A stretch of DNA of 64,000 nucleotides, from positions 8,377 to 72,376 of the forward strand of contig CAYMDH010000014.1 in NCBI GenBank assembly GCA_964389205.1, written 5' to 3'. The notes below the pieces were generated by a model. That model searched no databases. It worked only from the letters and a program-made list of their open reading frames with translations, and had not been told where the DNA came from. A program made the position numbers and the translations under genes. This stretch comes from Leptobacterium sp964389205 (GTDB taxonomy: Bacteria > Bacteroidota > Bacteroidia > Flavobacteriales > Flavobacteriaceae). Shown piece after piece: positions 7,746 through 16,393 of this stretch (within the stretch, counting starts at the first letter, position 1; each line of letters starts with the position of its first letter).

Positions 7746-9593
7746 ATGCAAGACAATAAAATGCTAATTTACGTTAAAAATGTATTAGAAAATATGCCAA
7801 CAGATTGGTTGGATTTAACAACTCATCGACTCGATATTTATGATGAAAAATTGGCTAAAATTCAATTTTTAGAACAGTTTGAACTTTTATTTAATGACAA
7901 TAATTTTGAATCATCATCATTAAATGAATTGCCTACTGCCTTTGATTATATTCGACTGGGGCACCCATTGTCTTGCGTATTAGAATGGGTAATTGCTCAT
8001 TTAAACAATCTAAAAGCGGAAAACATAATCAGTTTTTCATCAAAGACAGTTCCTGTTTTGGCTGTTTTAAGAAAGAACTTATTAACTAATAAAAATACGC
8101 AGATCCTTTATACTGACGAATTGCCTGATTTTTTTAATGCTGATGTAGTAAAGAATATCTATGGATATAAATTTGATTTAAAGAAAGTTGAAAATACATC
8201 AGCCATTTCTAAATTTGACGGCAGTACTATTTTTATTTCACAACAAGAAGATGTTTGCAATTTTGATCTTACTCCAAATGTTGACTTTTTCATCAATATA
8301 AATCCTCTCTTAGGGAGTGTTTTATTAGTAAATGGTGTACAAAATGAAAGTTATATTTCAGAAATTCAGCATGTAAGAAGAAGAGAGACCATTGCAATGA
8401 CTCCAGCAAATACATTTGGAGCTTTAAATTATTTATTAGAGCAAATTCCTATTGATTCTAAGAATAGTAAAACTGTTGAAACCAACGAAACACTAGTTTT
8501 AAATTTAATTAAGGAGATTACAGGCACAAATATAAAAGCATTGGTTGGTTCTAGCGGGTTATCTATGCAATATGCAATTGTAATGGGCTTGGTTCATGAT
8601 GCACTTGAAAACCATAAAGGAAAAAATATTAAAATTATCGTTCCACCTAATTGTTATGGTGGTACAAATGATCAGGCAAGACGTGTCGCAGCTTGCAATG
8701 ATACTATTGAAGTAATGGATTTACCAGTAGATGGTGGTCAAGATATGGTTCAAAGTATTGATATCGTTTTAGATAAAATTGCTAACGAAGACACTATCCC
8801 ATACATAATAGCAGAAATTCCAACCAATCCTAGAGTTGAAGTTCCAGATCTTATAAAATTAAAAGATGTTTTAAGTAAGAAACGTAAAACTAAGGATGGT
8901 GAAATTGCTATCGATCCCGTTTTTATTTTAGATCAAACATTTTGCCCTAATGTACATTTTTTAGGGGAAAATGAAATACTCTCTAGTGTTAGAACTATTG
9001 CATATGTTAGTGGATCTAAATTTCCAAGTGGTGGCCAATGTACAGCTGGTTATTGTGTAGCTAATAAGAAAGCAAAAGGTTTGATGGAAAAAATAGAGTT
9101 GCATCTAAAACTCTGCGATAATGAGGCTACAGATCTTCAAATGGAAATATTGGCTAAACAATTGCCTTCGATGAATCAAAGAATTCATGATGCTTATAAG
9201 TATACGCGTGAATTTGTAAACTTTATCAACGATACTTTACCTGAAGCCAAAATCAATTTTGTTTCAGAAGAATTGGCTGAAAAAGGATTTACTCCATCTG
9301 TATTTTCATTAGATCTTCCCACAAGAGGAAATACTGAAGAAGAAAAAGAAGCGTATAAAAGAGCATCGAATCTTAAATTAATCAATTTAATGATTAATGA
9401 AATTCCCAATGAGAGTAAATTTTGTGTAAGCTACGGGCAATTAAAAGGATGCTATTGGACCATCCCTGCAACTTCTACCCAAGGAACCACAAAAGAAGGT
9501 GATAAAGATTATATTGTTCGTGTTGCACTTTCTTCTAACATGAATTTAGAACTTCATAAAAAAGTTTTTGCAGACTTTGTTGAACAAACTTAA
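7746..9593 (+). CDS. PLP-dependent enzyme of the Cys/Met metabolism superfamily
   Basis: This enzyme of about 615 residues has a C-terminal fold-type I PLP domain of the cystathionine synthase/lyase group. The Schiff-base lysine is Lys425 in SGSKFPSGG, and other marks are SSGLSMQYAIVMG, PPNCYGGTNDQARRV, IAEIPTNPRVEVPD and ILDQTFCPN. The N-terminal 240 residues (to about MTPANTFGALNYLL) are an extra domain, making it longer than the usual 380-400 residues. Long forms of this superfamily occur in Bacteroidetes, but the reaction is not known to me. ATG 7746 is preferred: the upstream TTG at 7719 lies inside a likely -7 element. Single gene. Confidence 0.8.
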   Translation: MQDNKMLIYVKNVLENMPTDWLDLTTHRLDIYDEKLAKIQFLEQFELLFNDNNFESSSLNELPTAFDYIRLGHPLSCVLEWVIAHLNNLKAENIISFSSKTVPVLAVLRKNLLTNKNTQILYTDELPDFFNADVVKNIYGYKFDLKKVENTSAISKFDGSTIFISQQEDVCNFDLTPNVDFFININPLLGSVLLVNGVQNESYISEIQHVRRRETIAMTPANTFGALNYLLEQIPIDSKNSKTVETNETLVLNLIKEITGTNIKALVGSSGLSMQYAIVMGLVHDALENHKGKNIKIIVPPNCYGGTNDQARRVAACNDTIEVMDLPVDGGQDMVQSIDIVLDKIANEDTIPYIIAEIPTNPRVEVPDLIKLKDVLSKKRKTKDGEIAIDPVFILDQTFCPNVHFLGENEILSSVRTIAYVSGSKFPSGGQCTAGYCVANKKAKGLMEKIELHLKLCDNEATDLQMEILAKQLPSMNQRIHDAYKYTREFVNFINDTLPEAKINFVSEELAEKGFTPSVFSLDLPTRGNTEEEKEAYKRASNLKLINLMINEIPNESKFCVSYGQLKGCYWTIPATSTQGTTKEGDKDYIVRVALSSNMNLELHKKVFADFVEQT

Positions 9594-9778
9594 TTCTATT
9601 GGTAAATTAGAAAATGAGAGTAGCTAATTAATAGCTGTAATGAAAAACGTACAATCATAAATTAAACTAATAATAATGTAAAAAATTTATATAGATTAAA
9701 AGCTACAGTAGATTTTATATAATTCTTTGAGTTTGATAAACGAGTAATGAAAATTCAATTAAGATTAAAGTAAAATAC

Positions 9779-9871
9779 ATGGCAAATAAACAATTAATAG
9801 ACGACATAAAACATTTTGAATATATAGCAAAAGATCGATATGAAGTTATGAAATACTTATTGAAGCAATAA
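9779..9871 (+). CDS. 30-residue mini-ORF, doubtful
   Basis: The ORF starts at an ATG and encodes MANKQLIDDIKHFEYIAKDR followed by ten more residues. Its composition is that of a normal cytoplasmic helical protein rather than random AT-rich translation. The stop TAA shares its last A with the ATG of the next mini-ORF at 9871, a coupling seen in real operons. It could be a true miniprotein or the front end of a broken gene. Confidence 0.25.
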   Translation: MANKQLIDDIKHFEYIAKDRYEVMKYLLKQ

Positions 9872-9969
9872 TGAGTGGAAATAAAAATCGTAAATTAATT
9901 TTAAGAAAAGTAAGTGCTAATGATAGAAAAAATGGAACGGTTCTTCCGTCTTTCTATTCTTACTTTTAG
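9871..9969 (+). CDS. 32-residue mini-ORF overlapping the previous one, doubtful
   Basis: The ATG overlaps the previous stop (TAATG). The product begins MSGNKNRKLILRKVSANDRK, then turns Phe/Tyr-rich and ends where a hydrophobic frame continues one base out of phase. This suggests a frameshifted gene whose membrane helix has been moved to another frame near 9935-9960. Not recognised. Confidence 0.2.
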   Translation: MSGNKNRKLILRKVSANDRKNGTVLPSFYSYF

Positions 9970-10176
9970 CTTTTTGTCTTTTTTTCAACTCCCCTATTAA
10001 CGTAAATACAGAGATCGTTAATCAAACCTAAAACAGTACCTTATATAAAGCATCACCTCAAAATATAGATACTATTCTCATTTATGGCCTAAAAATATTA
10101 TTAGTATTAAGTTTTTTAACAAGTATCTTTTTTAAATATTAATTTAACAAAGTTCAGGATATTATTATTTGAAATT

Positions 10177-10323
10177 ATGTTAGTATCTGATGTTTATATA
10201 ATAGCTACTTTTTTTCATTCTAATTTTCAAACATCAATATTTCCTGCATTGATAATAATTATTAGTGGAGTATTAACTATAAATCAAAATAAGCTGATAA
10301 AAAAATATAATAATAATACCTAA
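10177..10323 (+). CDS. 48-residue membrane mini-ORF, possible gene remnant
   Basis: The product has a hydrophobic helix (FPALIIIISGVLTI) followed by a Lys-rich tail, as at the C-terminus of a membrane protein. No family is recognised. It lies directly downstream of the scrambled hydrophobic stretches and could be the tail of the same decayed gene. Confidence 0.2.
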   Translation: MLVSDVYIIATFFHSNFQTSIFPALIIIISGVLTINQNKLIKKYNNNT

Positions 10324-10377
10324 ATCTTAGATTTAAAAATAATGCAATCTAATAAATCTCTAGAAAGTTATTTATAT

Positions 10378-11055
10378 TTAAAAAATATTGTAGAGTGTAG
10401 TTACGATAACTCCTTTATAATCATTTAAAGCAATAGATAATAATTGTTTTTTCTCTTTTACCTTAAAATTAAAAGGTGGAGCCAATACGTTTACCCCGCT
10501 TTGTTTTTTTAGTCTAGTTCCTTGTCCTGAAATAATCTCCTTATTTGGTATAAAATCTCCTTCAGGCAAATGTTCTGTTAAAATAACATATTTAAAACCG
10601 CTTACCTTATTCAATATACTTTGCACCTCAGCATTTGACAAATGTTGCAGTACTTGTTTTAATAAAATACAATCTCCTGAAGGCAAATTATCTACTGCAA
10701 TATCCAAACAATGAAACTCTAAATTTTCTTTTTTAAATTTTTCTTTATTATATTTTATAAGATCTGCAACAATATCTACTGCAATATATTTCTTAGTATA
10801 CCTTACTAGTTCTTTTCCAACGTTAAAATCTCCACAACCTAAATCACATACCACAATAGGTTCTTTAAAAGATGTTAAAAATGCGATTATAGCATGTATA
10901 TATGGAATTACTATTTCAGGATGATGAGATCCTATACCTGAATAAAAATCAGATTTGTCACCTCCCCAAAGCTTCATTTCATAAACCTGTTTCATAGCAT
11001 CCTTAGTTGGCCAAGGTTTTTTTATTTTTTTGAGTTCATTTTCTTTTTTCTTCAT
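10378..11055 (-). CDS. Class I SAM-dependent methyltransferase
   Basis: This 225-residue cytoplasmic protein has a Rossmann-type methyltransferase domain. The SAM-binding motif I is VCDLGCGDFNVG (about residues 68-79), acidic motif II follows in YIAVDIVADLI, and CLDIAVDNLPSGDCILLKQVLQHL carries motifs III-IV. The start KKPWPTKDAMKQVYEMKLWG and SGIGSHHPEIV are distinctive, but the substrate is not known to me. It is the only minus-strand gene in the first 25 kb, isolated between two large gaps, with its own divergent promoter region from 11056. Confidence 0.75.
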   Translation of the reverse strand: MKKKENELKKIKKPWPTKDAMKQVYEMKLWGGDKSDFYSGIGSHHPEIVIPYIHAIIAFLTSFKEPIVVCDLGCGDFNVGKELVRYTKKYIAVDIVADLIKYNKEKFKKENLEFHCLDIAVDNLPSGDCILLKQVLQHLSNAEVQSILNKVSGFKYVILTEHLPEGDFIPNKEIISGQGTRLKKQSGVNVLAPPFNFKVKEKKQLLSIALNDYKGVIVTTLYNIF

Positions 11056-11275
11056 ATGAGCTCTTTTGACCTCTATAAAATATATAAGAACAATTATATG
11101 TATTTAGTATGTATTGCAAAACAAACGTACAAATTATATATAATCAGTGATACTAAAACAATAAATGAAATTCTGAATAATAAAATGTTATTGACGAAAA
11201 AATTAAAGATATAATTTAAAAAACCGTAACAATTATTTTTTTGATTTGTCTTTAATTCGACTAACAAATCAATAA

Positions 11276-12313
11276 ATGAAAAAATTACCGATAATTTTAG
11301 TGATTATATTTTTATTTTTTTCCTGTACAAAACCAAAAGAAAAAAAATTCAGAATAGGGCAAAAATCATTAACACTTGTAGATCAATCAAGAAACCGGCC
11401 ATTACTAACTGAGATATGGTATCCAACTACAGATTCTTTGAGAGCGAAAAAACTCAAAGAAAACAAAAAAGAGATCTTCAAGGTTTTAGAAACTCTTCCT
11501 AATGCAACTATCCCAAATAAAAAATTTCCGTTATTGTTAATATCTCATGGTACCGGTGGAAATAGATTTTCATTGACTTGGTTCATAGAAAAGATGGTAA
11601 AAGAAGGATATATTGTTGTCTCTTTAGATCATTATGGGAACTCCACTTTTAATAAAATCCCAAGAGAGTTTGTGAAATGGTGGGAAAGAGCCATTGACAT
11701 TAAATTCATTCTTACAAACATTCTTAATGATGAAGAAATAGGAAGTAAAATTGATATATCTAGAATCGGAGGAGTTGGCTTTTCTTTGGGTGGGTATACA
11801 AATATCGCTTTGTCTGGCGGTTATGTAGATAGAAAAGTAAAAGAGAATGAAAATATTAACACAAGGAAATTGCCTTCTGAATTTCCAAACACAGATGAAG
11901 TTATAGATTTTGAAAATGACAGTCTTATTGTTTCATCTTATACCAAGTATAAAAATCATGTTAAAGACGAAAGAATTAAAGCTTTTTTCACAATGGCACC
12001 TGCTATTGGGTTTGGATTTCATACTACAAAACAGACCAATGAAATTACTGCGCCTATATTAATAGTTGCAGGAAGGGGAGATAGTGTGGCGCCCGTTAAA
12101 AGCAATGCTAAAATTTATCATAACTTAATAAAAACCAGTGAAATATATCTTTTTGATAAAAACGTTGGGCATTATGTCTTTTTAAACGAACCAACTGAAT
12201 TTGGAAAAAAAATAGCACCTTTTATAACGATTGATCATCCTGAAGTAAATCGAAAAGAAATCCATAAAAAAACATTAGAGTTGGCTGTAAATTTTTTCAA
12301 TAACACGCTGTGA
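11276..12313 (+). CDS. Alpha/beta-hydrolase lipoprotein (PAF-acetylhydrolase/dienelactone-hydrolase-like)
   Basis: The 345-residue product begins with a signal ending in lipobox FFSC, so it is likely lipid-anchored. The hydrolase domain shows WYPTTD, the oxyanion-hole segment LLISHGTGG, the nucleophile elbow GVGFSLGG, the acid region ILIVAGRGDSVAP and the catalytic His in NVGHYVF. WYPT and SHGTGG fit the platelet-activating-factor acetylhydrolase-like group, which cleaves short-chain or phospholipid esters; the real substrate is unknown. A 7 bp inverted repeat, GATTTGT...ACAAATC (11243-11270), lies directly before the ATG and may be an operator. A related but broken hydrolase follows. Confidence 0.8.
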   Translation: MKKLPIILVIIFLFFSCTKPKEKKFRIGQKSLTLVDQSRNRPLLTEIWYPTTDSLRAKKLKENKKEIFKVLETLPNATIPNKKFPLLLISHGTGGNRFSLTWFIEKMVKEGYIVVSLDHYGNSTFNKIPREFVKWWERAIDIKFILTNILNDEEIGSKIDISRIGGVGFSLGGYTNIALSGGYVDRKVKENENINTRKLPSEFPNTDEVIDFENDSLIVSSYTKYKNHVKDERIKAFFTMAPAIGFGFHTTKQTNEITAPILIVAGRGDSVAPVKSNAKIYHNLIKTSEIYLFDKNVGHYVFLNEPTEFGKKIAPFITIDHPEVNRKEIHKKTLELAVNFFNNTL

Positions 12314-12415
12314 AACTATCTATTAAAACAGATAATATAAATTGTTCGATTAATTATTAAAAAACACCTAAATAATCCTTTATAAAACCTCTAAAATCAA
12401 TTCAATAATATATAC

Positions 12416-12900
12416 ATGGAGAAAATTATAATAACAAATATAACTAATAGCTTTTGTGAGTAATTGCATAGCACAAATTAAAAGAGAGGTTCTAGAATTT
12501 GAATTTGAAGGAGTTATTTTAAATGGTATATTGAATATACCAGAAAATGCAAGCCTTAAAGAGATAGTGCTTATTGTTCATGGCTCTGGTCAAACAAATG
12601 CAGTAGCACAAGAATGGTATTATGATGTACGAGAAACAATTGTCAAATCTGGGTATACAGTATACATGTGGGATAAAAGAGGCTGTGGTAATAGTAGCGG
12701 CACTTTCGATTATAATCAAGCTGTTCAAAATAATGCCTCAGAGGTAATAGCAGCCATCAATGTCTTAAAAAAAAAGTAAGTATCAGGTTCAGATAAAATT
12801 GGTTTATGGGGCATTAGTAGAGCTGGTTGGATAAATCCAATCGTTATAAATCAATATAAATTGGATATCGGTAAGTGGAGTTGATGACAAAGAAAACTAG
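12416..12900 (+). pseudogene. Broken alpha/beta-hydrolase gene
   Basis: From ATG 12416 the frame (MEKIIITN...) stops near 12458, while a second frame from 12456 carries SNCIAQIKREVLEFEFEGVI, IVLIVHGSGQTNAVAQEWYY and MWDKRGCGNSSGTF, a clear hydrolase N-terminal half. That frame meets TAA at 12777 after a poly-A run. The same frame then continues with VSGSDKIGLWGISRAGW, the nucleophile-elbow region. A further frameshift near 12870 gives VSGVDDKEN before a stop at 12898. One nonsense change, two frameshifts and loss of the C-terminal half (acid and His) make it a pseudogene. Confidence 0.75.
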
Positions 12901-12904
12901 AGGA

Positions 12905-13126
12905 ATGATTATTAATAGTTCTCTTTTATGAAACGCAGTTTTATATTCTTTTCAATTAGCGTATGCTTATATTTCATCACTCCTCAATGGAAATATGTGG
13001 GGTGAAAATGGGTCAGGTGTAATTTTGTGGTTATATTTAATATTAATCCTACTCTGTGCTATCGTTCAAGTTATTCTACTTGTTTTAAAAATTATATTTA
13101 GAAAGAAAAAGAGTATCGAGAATTAA
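12905..13126 (+). pseudogene. Remnant of a small membrane protein
   Basis: One frame reads MIINSSLL, then TGA at 12929, then NAVLYSFQLAYAYISSLLNG, a loop (NMWGENGSG) and a long membrane helix (VILWLYLILILLCAIVQVILLVL) with a basic tail, ending at 13124-13126. Read through the TGA (a likely TGG change) it would be a 73-residue two-helix membrane protein. An intact ORF from ATG 12995 would give only the last 43 residues. It lies next to a clear pseudogene, so decay is the simplest reading. Confidence 0.4.
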
Positions 13127-13220
13127 ATCTATTAATACTTCTCCTTTTTTAATACTTTTATCTTATAAAATAGTACCTATTAACTTTAAGTTAAGCAGGT
13201 TCAACCTAAAATATAATTTA

Positions 13221-14003
13221 TTGAAAAAAATAAAACAAAATAAGGTATCTAATTTTATATTGATATTATTTATTTTATTTCTCATCTCTGCTTGTGAGCA
13301 TCAAGAAAGTAGCACTACTAAAATAACCATTGCTACTGCAGCTAATATGCATTTTGCAATGAGTGAATTAACAAATAAATTCACTCAAAAAACAGGTGTC
13401 AAATGTGATTTAATTATTAGTTCTTCAGGAAAGCTAACAGCTCAAATACAACAAGGTGCTCCATACGATGTTTTTGTAGCTGCTGATATGAAATATCCAA
13501 ATGAAGTTTTCAATATGGAACTTGCTCATACACCTCCTAAAATTTATGCTTCTGGAAGATTAGTACTCTGGAGTATGTCAAATGACATTCCTCTTTCTAT
13601 AAACTCATTAACGGCAGACGCTGTTAAACATATTGCCATAGCAAATCCCAAAACTGCTCCCTATGGAGCTGCTGCCCTAGAGATATTGATGCATTATGAA
13701 ATAGCAGAGAAAATAAAACATAAATTAGTTTATGGTGAGAGCATTACTCAAGTAAATCAATTTATAAGTTCAAAATCTGTAGAAATAGGGATTACTGCAC
13801 TTTCTGTAGTGATGTCGTCAAAATTAAAAGAAAAAGGGCAATGGATTGTTTTAAATGATAATTTTTATACTCCTATTCAACAAGGGGCAGTTATTATTAA
13901 ACATAAAAAAAAGAAGACTGTTAATGCTCAAAAGTTTTATGACTTTCTTTTTTCCAATGAAGCAAAACCGATACTAGAAAAATTTGGATATTTGTTAAAA
14001 TGA
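13221..14003 (+). CDS. modA: Molybdate ABC transporter substrate-binding lipoprotein ModA
   Basis: This 260-residue protein is the external molybdate receptor of an ABC importer. A signal ends in lipobox ISAC (Cys25), replacing the soluble periplasmic form of Gram-negative models. The mature part has the ModA pattern: ITIATAANMHFAMSELTNKF, a Ser-rich anion site (ISSSGKLTAQIQQGAPYDVF), VAADMKYP, IANPKTAPYGAAA, and EIGITALSVV. The start is TTG at 13221 because no ATG lies before the signal. It is the first gene of modA-mop-modB-modC, and its stop overlaps the next ATG by 4 bp. Confidence 0.9.
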   Translation: MKKIKQNKVSNFILILFILFLISACEHQESSTTKITIATAANMHFAMSELTNKFTQKTGVKCDLIISSSGKLTAQIQQGAPYDVFVAADMKYPNEVFNMELAHTPPKIYASGRLVLWSMSNDIPLSINSLTADAVKHIAIANPKTAPYGAAALEILMHYEIAEKIKHKLVYGESITQVNQFISSKSVEIGITALSVVMSSKLKEKGQWIVLNDNFYTPIQQGAVIIKHKKKKTVNAQKFYDFLFSNEAKPILEKFGYLLK

Positions 14004-14401
14004 ATAATATTAAAGGGCAAATACATGAAATAAAAATAAGCGGAAGTTTATCATTGGTATCTATTCGTATCAATGAAAATATACTATTAAATAGTATTGT
14101 AATTGAAACCCCTGAAAGCGCTCCATATTTAATAAAAGGGAACTCTATTAACGTTATATTCAAAGAAACTGAAGTTGTTATTAGTAAAGATAAAAAACCT
14201 GCTATAAGTTTACAGAATAGAATTGTTGGAACTATTAAAAATATCGAACAAGGGGAACTTATTAGTCGTGTTATTCTAGCGACTGAGGTTGGGGAAATTG
14301 TCGCTATCATTAGCACCAATGCTGTTAATTTATTAGATTTAAAAAAACAAACAGAAGTATTGGCAATGATTAAGTTAAATGAAATCATGTTATCGCGATG
14401 A
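14000..14401 (+). CDS. Double-Mop (TOBE) molybdate-binding protein
   Basis: This 133-residue protein consists of two tandem Mop/TOBE-type beta domains (about 1-66 and 67-133), each with the core N.IKG.I..I..G..S.V.I pattern; the second starts LQNRIVGTIKNIEQGELISRVILAT. Such di-domain proteins (molbindin-like) bind several molybdate or tungstate ions and act as a cytosolic store or donor. It overlaps modA and modB by 4 bp at each end, so translation is probably coupled. In many bacteria this domain pair forms the tail of ModE; here there is no DNA-binding part. Confidence 0.8.
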   Translation: MNNIKGQIHEIKISGSLSLVSIRINENILLNSIVIETPESAPYLIKGNSINVIFKETEVVISKDKKPAISLQNRIVGTIKNIEQGELISRVILATEVGEIVAIISTNAVNLLDLKKQTEVLAMIKLNEIMLSR

Positions 14402-15072
14402 TAGATTGGAATCCATTAATATTAACGTTTCAACTTGCCCTTATTACAACGGCGATTTTAGTATTAATAGCCATCCCAATAGCTTATAGCTTAGCAAACT
14501 CTAGGTCTAAAATAAAACCGGTAATTGAAACGTTGGTAAGTATGCCTCTTGTACTACCTCCTACTGTTTTAGGGTTTTACTTTTTAATGGTATTTAGTCC
14601 GGGAAATGCTTTTGGAGCTTGGATAAATGAATGGCTAGGTATCAAATTGGTATTTTCATTTCCAGGATTAGTGATCGCATCAGTTTTATACAGTTTGCCA
14701 TTTATGGTACATCCTATTCAATCTGGGTTTTCAAATATTCCCAAGTCTATTACAGAAGCTTCTTATGTGTTGGGCAAATCAAAATTAACAACCTTGCTCA
14801 AGGTACAACTCCCTAATATAAAAACTTCGCTTCTTACTGGAATTGTACTTTCATTTGCACATACTGTCGGTGAGTTTGGTGTAGTTTTAATGATTGGAGG
14901 CAATATCCCTGGGAAAACAAAAGTAGCTTCTATTGCAATTTACGATGAAGTAGAAGCTTTAAATTATGATAGTGCTAATACGTATTCATTAATTTTATTT
15001 TCAATTACTTTTTGTATTCTATTAGCTGTTTATTTAATAAATGGTAATTATCTAAGAAAATTCTGGAAATGA
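14398..15072 (+). CDS. modB: Molybdate ABC transporter permease ModB
   Basis: This 224-residue inner-membrane protein has five to six helices and the permease EAA loop at about residues 120-140 (ITEASYVLGKSKLTTLLKVQLPNI). The family phrases PLVLPPTVLGFYFL, LPFMVHPIQSGF and HTVGEFGVVLMIGGNIPGKT are all present and typical of ModB. It forms the channel energised by ModC and fed by ModA. The usual length is kept, with 4 bp overlaps to the neighbouring genes. Confidence 0.92.
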   Translation: MIDWNPLILTFQLALITTAILVLIAIPIAYSLANSRSKIKPVIETLVSMPLVLPPTVLGFYFLMVFSPGNAFGAWINEWLGIKLVFSFPGLVIASVLYSLPFMVHPIQSGFSNIPKSITEASYVLGKSKLTTLLKVQLPNIKTSLLTGIVLSFAHTVGEFGVVLMIGGNIPGKTKVASIAIYDEVEALNYDSANTYSLILFSITFCILLAVYLINGNYLRKFWK

Positions 15073-15947
15073 TTACACTAGATATCAATAAAGTTTTACA
15101 AGCTGCAGATGGTAAAATGAATCTTCGATTGAACTTATCTATTAAAAAAGGGCAATTAGTAACATTATACGGAGATTCTGGAGCTGGGAAAACATCTACC
15201 CTAAGAATTCTTTCTGGGCTATTAAAGCCAGAAAAAGGGCGTATTATCGTAAATGGTGAATGTTGGTTTGATGCTAGCAAAAAAATAAATCTAAACCCCA
15301 ATAAACGAAAAATTGGATATGTATTTCAAGATTATGCGCTATTCCCTAACATGACTGTACGTCAAAATCTTGAATATGCACGCTACAAAGGGCAAGGCAA
15401 AAAAGAGATCTCCGATTTAATTGAAATTATTGAACTTGGTGATCTTCAAAATAGAAAGCCAGCTACCCTATCTGGTGGACAAAAACAACGTGTAGCAATT
15501 GCCAGAGCCTTGGTTCAAAAACCTAATCTCTTATTACTCGACGAACCTTTGGCTGCACTAGATAGTAAAATACGCTTAAAATTACAAGATTACATTTTAA
15601 AAGTACATCGTGAATTTAAATTAACAACAGTACTCATTAGCCATGAAATTAGCGAGGTAGTTAAACTCTCTGATCGAGTATTTGTTTTAGAAAAAGGAGA
15701 AGTGATTAAACAAGGGGCTCCAGATCAGATATTTATAAATGGCCAATTAAGTGGAAAATTCAAATTCACAGGGGAGGTTTTAAAAATAGAAAAACAAGAA
15801 GTCATCTATATTGTTACCATACGTATTGAATCGAATATAGTGAAAGTAGTAGCAGAAGCATCAGAAATAAACGAATTAGTTATTGGAGATAAAGTAATCG
15901 TGGCTTCAAAAGCTTTCAATCCAGTTTTATATAAAATTAATTCTTAA
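15069..15947 (+). CDS. modC: Molybdate ABC transporter ATPase ModC
   Basis: This 292-residue ATPase shows Walker A GDSGAGKT (35-42), Q-loop FQDYALFP (near 87), signature LSGGQKQRVAIARAL (from 134), Walker B LLLLDEP (154-160) and switch His in LISHE. The tail after about residue 225 holds a single short TOBE-like segment, so it is shorter than ModC of E. coli (about 350). The separate double-Mop protein of the operon may take over the regulatory binding role. It is the last gene of the operon; the following 120 bp contain the ArsR promoter. Confidence 0.9.
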   Translation: MITLDINKVLQAADGKMNLRLNLSIKKGQLVTLYGDSGAGKTSTLRILSGLLKPEKGRIIVNGECWFDASKKINLNPNKRKIGYVFQDYALFPNMTVRQNLEYARYKGQGKKEISDLIEIIELGDLQNRKPATLSGGQKQRVAIARALVQKPNLLLLDEPLAALDSKIRLKLQDYILKVHREFKLTTVLISHEISEVVKLSDRVFVLEKGEVIKQGAPDQIFINGQLSGKFKFTGEVLKIEKQEVIYIVTIRIESNIVKVVAEASEINELVIGDKVIVASKAFNPVLYKINS

Positions 15948-16018
15948 TTAACCTACTATACAAAGACATCCTTGATCCACCTATGTCTCATTTTTTTATT
16001 TCTTTTAAAAATATTTGC

Positions 16019-16064
16019 GTAACCAAATGATTACATATATATATTTATAACTAATTGGCTACAT
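16019..16064. promoter_or_regulatory. Two operator-like sites before the ArsR gene
   Basis: Site 1, GTAACCAAATGATTAC (16019-16034), is a near-palindrome. Site 2, TAACTAATTGGCTACAT (16048-16064), repeats the same pattern 28 bp on (TAAC.AA.TG..TACAT) and ends 5 bp before the ArsR start codon. The spacing of close to three helical turns places both on one DNA face. Autorepression by the ArsR product is a natural inference. An AT-rich stretch between them could hold the promoter. Confidence 0.5.
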
Positions 16065-16069
16065 AATTT

Positions 16070-16393
16070 ATGAGAAGAGATGTTTTTCAAGCAATAGCAG
16101 ATCCTGTTAGAAGAGATATTATTAAGCTTCTGGCAGAAAACCCTTCTACTGTTAACACTGTTGCTGAAAAGTTTAATGTTAGCAGGCCTGCTATTTCAAA
16201 ACATTTAAAAATTCTAAAAGAATGCGGTATTATAACTATCAATAAAAAAGGAAGAGAACGGTTTTGTATAATTCAGCCAAGAAACTTACTCCCTGCTTTT
16301 TTATGGGTAGAGCAATATAAAAACTTGCGGGAAGAAAGAATAGATTCTTTTGAAAATTACTTAATCGAATTAAAAAACAAAAAAGATGAATAA
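16070..16393 (+). CDS. ArsR-family winged-helix repressor of an SRPBCC operon
   Basis: This 107-residue DNA-binding protein begins MRRDVFQAIADPVRRDIIKL, the hallmark of ArsR-type regulators paired with AHSA1/SRPBCC genes. The recognition helix lies at about 40-60 (VAEKFNVSRPAISKHLKIL), followed by the wing GIITINKKGRERF. It has no metal-binding ELCVCD motif, so it is not a classical metal sensor; the inducer is unknown. The stop overlaps the SRPBCC gene by 8 bp, showing one transcript. Two operator-like repeats lie just upstream. Confidence 0.88.
   Translation: MRRDVFQAIADPVRRDIIKLLAENPSTVNTVAEKFNVSRPAISKHLKILKECGIITINKKGRERFCIIQPRNLLPAFLWVEQYKNLREERIDSFENYLIELKNKKDE

Larger units (their letters stand above)
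9594..10377. other. 784 bp gap with mini-ORFs and a hairpin, probably decayed DNA
   Basis: This gap holds three short plus-strand ORFs (9779-9871, 9871-9969, 10177-10323) and an imperfect hairpin at 9923-9957 whose arms share ATAGAAA/TTTCTAT and ACGG/CCGT. Around 9940-10140 several frames each encode a short hydrophobic stretch interrupted by stops, for example FLFLLLAFCLFFNSP and LLVLSFLTSIFFK. That is the look of a small membrane-protein gene ruined by frameshifts. I see no RNA gene. Confidence 0.4.

Noticed and set aside
1..13200. Integron cassette array
   Set aside because: Single genes with repeats between them suggested cassettes, but the repeats lack clear RYYYAAC/GTTRRRY attC ends, occur at only three of the junctions and no integrase is present.
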